Origin: an uncultured Devosia sp. | Lineage (GTDB): Bacteria; Pseudomonadota; Alphaproteobacteria; Rhizobiales; Devosiaceae | Assembly (NCBI GenBank): GCA_934553185.1 | Contig: CAKTFF010000121.1 | Span: 1 to 6,612, forward strand | Length of the DNA stretch: 6,612 nucleotides | Direction: 5' to 3' | Translations under genes and position numbers: made by a program | Shown: positions 5,471 to 6,612 of the stretch, piece after piece | Position numbering within the stretch: position 1 is the stretch's first letter | How the letters are laid out: each line of letters starts with the position of its first letter | The notes under the pieces: model-generated | Database searches by the model: none | Seen by the model: only the letters and a program-made list of their open reading frames with translations | Told to the model about the DNA's origin: nothing

Positions 5471-6612
5471 GCTGCTGCCGCAAAGGGGGCGCCGGGCACG
5501 CGTCCAGCGATCCAGGCTGAGAGGGTGGCAGCAGGAACAGGGCGGGAAATCAGATAGCCTTGTGCTTCGTCGCAACCCGCCGCCTGCAGCAGATCAAAGG
5601 CGATCTGGGTTTCAACGCCTTCGGCAACTACCCGCTTGCCCAGTTGCTGGGCCATGGTGATCATGCCGCGGACCAGCGCAAGGCTGCTGTCGTCGGGCGC
5701 CAGAGTTCGCATAAAGCTCTGGTCGATCTTGATGATCTCGGCTGGAATATCCTTGAGATAGGAAAAGCTGCTGTAGCCAGTGCCGAAATCGTCGATAGCG
5801 CAGCTGATGCCCATGGCGCGCAGCGCGGACAGGTTGGCCAGGATCCGCGTCTGGTTGCGGATGAGACCGGTTTCGGTAAACTCGATTTCGAGCACTTCTG
5901 CGGGCACCTGATGGCGCGCCAGTGCCTGGCAGACGCGATCGGCGAAGTCGATTTCTTCGAGGTTTGTTGGAGACACATTGACGGAAATTTTCAGTGGCAG
6001 ACCGCTGGCGCGCCAGGCAGAAGCCTGCCCGAGAGCGGCATCGATCACCCATTGGGTCAAGGGACGAGCCAGTTCGGTGGCTTCGGCAAGGGGAATGAAC
6101 TCGGCTGGTCCCACATTGCCCAGTTCGGGATGATACCAGCGCAGCAGCGCTTCGACGCTGTCGCAGGTGCCGGTGTGAAGATTGATCCGGGGCTGAAAAT
6201 GAAGGTTGAGTTGGTCGGAGGCCGCCATGGCGCGGGGCAGGGCGTCAAGCAGGGCAAAGCGGCGCTGATGGGCATCATCAAGCGCTGCGGAATAGATGCT
6301 GACAGGCTTGTCGGCATCGCGGGCATCCTGCGCGGCGCCGTGAATCGCCCGATGGACCTGTGCCGGTGAAACCTCGCCAAGCCGGAACGGCATCAATCCA
6401 ACCGCTGGCGCAGTGCCCGTTCGCTGGTCGGGGGCGGCTTGGCTGGAGTGCAGCTCGAAGTGCAGCTCGACGTTCGCGGCAAGCTCGTCGACGCCATGGC
6501 CTTGGAGAATAGCGGCAAACTGGGTCGAACCGATCTGATAGAGCGTGTCGCGCCCCTTGAAGTAGCCTTTGAGCGTGTTGCCCACTTCCCTGACGGTTGC
6601 ATCGAGATGTGA
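5467..6612 (-). CDS. c-di-GMP phosphodiesterase: degenerate GGDEF plus EAL domain, N-terminus outside window
   Basis: Predicted to cut cyclic-di-GMP to pGpG. The frame is open to the window edge with no stop, giving 381 visible residues (numbered from the edge); the true start lies outside. A GTG at 6583-6585 is internal to a recognisable domain and is not the start. Residues 1-110 are the back half of a GGDEF domain whose signature is degenerate: the expected G-G-D-E-F reads G-S-T-Q-F (28-32, bases 6517-6531) after R-D-T-L-Y-Q-I, so cyclase activity is not expected. The EAL domain (about 120-370) has E-A-L-L-R-W (154-159), N-V-S-P near 212, E-F-T-E near 244, D-D-F-G-T-G-Y-S-S (274-282), K-I-D near 295, E-G-V-E (331-334), and Q-G-Y near 351. 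These are the metal-binding and catalytic positions, so it should be active. The gene runs into the membrane diguanylate cyclase 10 bases downstream. Upstream sensor domains, if any, are not visible. Confidence 0.93.
   Translation of the reverse strand, partial: SHLDATVREVGNTLKGYFKGRDTLYQIGSTQFAAILQGHGVDELAANVELHFELHSSQAAPDQRTGTAPAVGLMPFRLGEVSPAQVHRAIHGAAQDARDADKPVSIYSAALDDAHQRRFALLDALPRAMAASDQLNLHFQPRINLHTGTCDSVEALLRWYHPELGNVGPAEFIPLAEATELARPLTQWVIDAALGQASAWRASGLPLKISVNVSPTNLEEIDFADRVCQALARHQVPAEVLEIEFTETGLIRNQTRILANLSALRAMGISCAIDDFGTGYSSFSYLKDIPAEIIKIDQSFMRTLAPDDSSLALVRGMITMAQQLGKRVVAEGVETQIAFDLLQAAGCDEAQGYLISRPVPAATLSAWIAGRVPGAPFAAAA

Noticed and set aside
5560..6369. A plus-strand open frame of 269 codons opposite the EAL gene
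   Set aside because: It is antisense to a domain with all its EAL motifs intact, has no family resemblance, and has no good ribosome site.

Overview
The window is a GC-rich, gene-dense piece of a bacterial chromosome. Family-level resemblance of the proteins, a chromosomally encoded CCA on the tRNA, and frequent GTG starts suggest an alphaproteobacterium, most likely Hyphomicrobiales. A Devosia-like genome is my guess, but that rests on inference only. I see no phage, transposon, CRISPR array or integrase, and no stretch over 300 bases without a gene.

Left part (1-2214): a 5'-intact but 3'-truncated MATE-family efflux transporter reads leftward off the window edge. It is divergent from azlC-azlD, which reads rightward and encodes a two-component branched-chain amino-acid exporter. 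The 226-base divergent spacer (980-1205) holds a 10-base perfect palindrome containing the MATE Shine-Dalgarno sequence and a 7-base direct repeat at 10-base spacing. A tRNA-Leu(CAA) follows azlD after only 28 bases on the same strand.

Middle part (2361-4562, minus strand): a tight two-gene operon of an M81-family (MlrC-like) zinc metallopeptidase followed by cutC, with 6 bases between them. The tRNA and cutC converge 34 bases apart. A spacer of about 130 bases upstream of the peptidase contains a short hairpin and a dyad.

Right part (4692-6612, minus strand): a cyclic-di-GMP pair. The upstream gene enters the window from the right edge and encodes a degenerate GGDEF domain (GSTQF in place of GGDEF) fused to an EAL phosphodiesterase domain with its signature motifs intact. 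The downstream gene encodes a short two-helix membrane protein with an intact GGEEF active site and a canonical RxxD inhibitory site. An enzyme predicted to break down c-di-GMP and one predicted to make it are therefore encoded back to back. Their junction carries two tiny two-codon ORFs chained by overlapping or abutting start and stop codons. This pair is the most interesting part of the window. The rest consists of recognisable families in ordinary arrangements, and I found no clear sign of a wholly new system.
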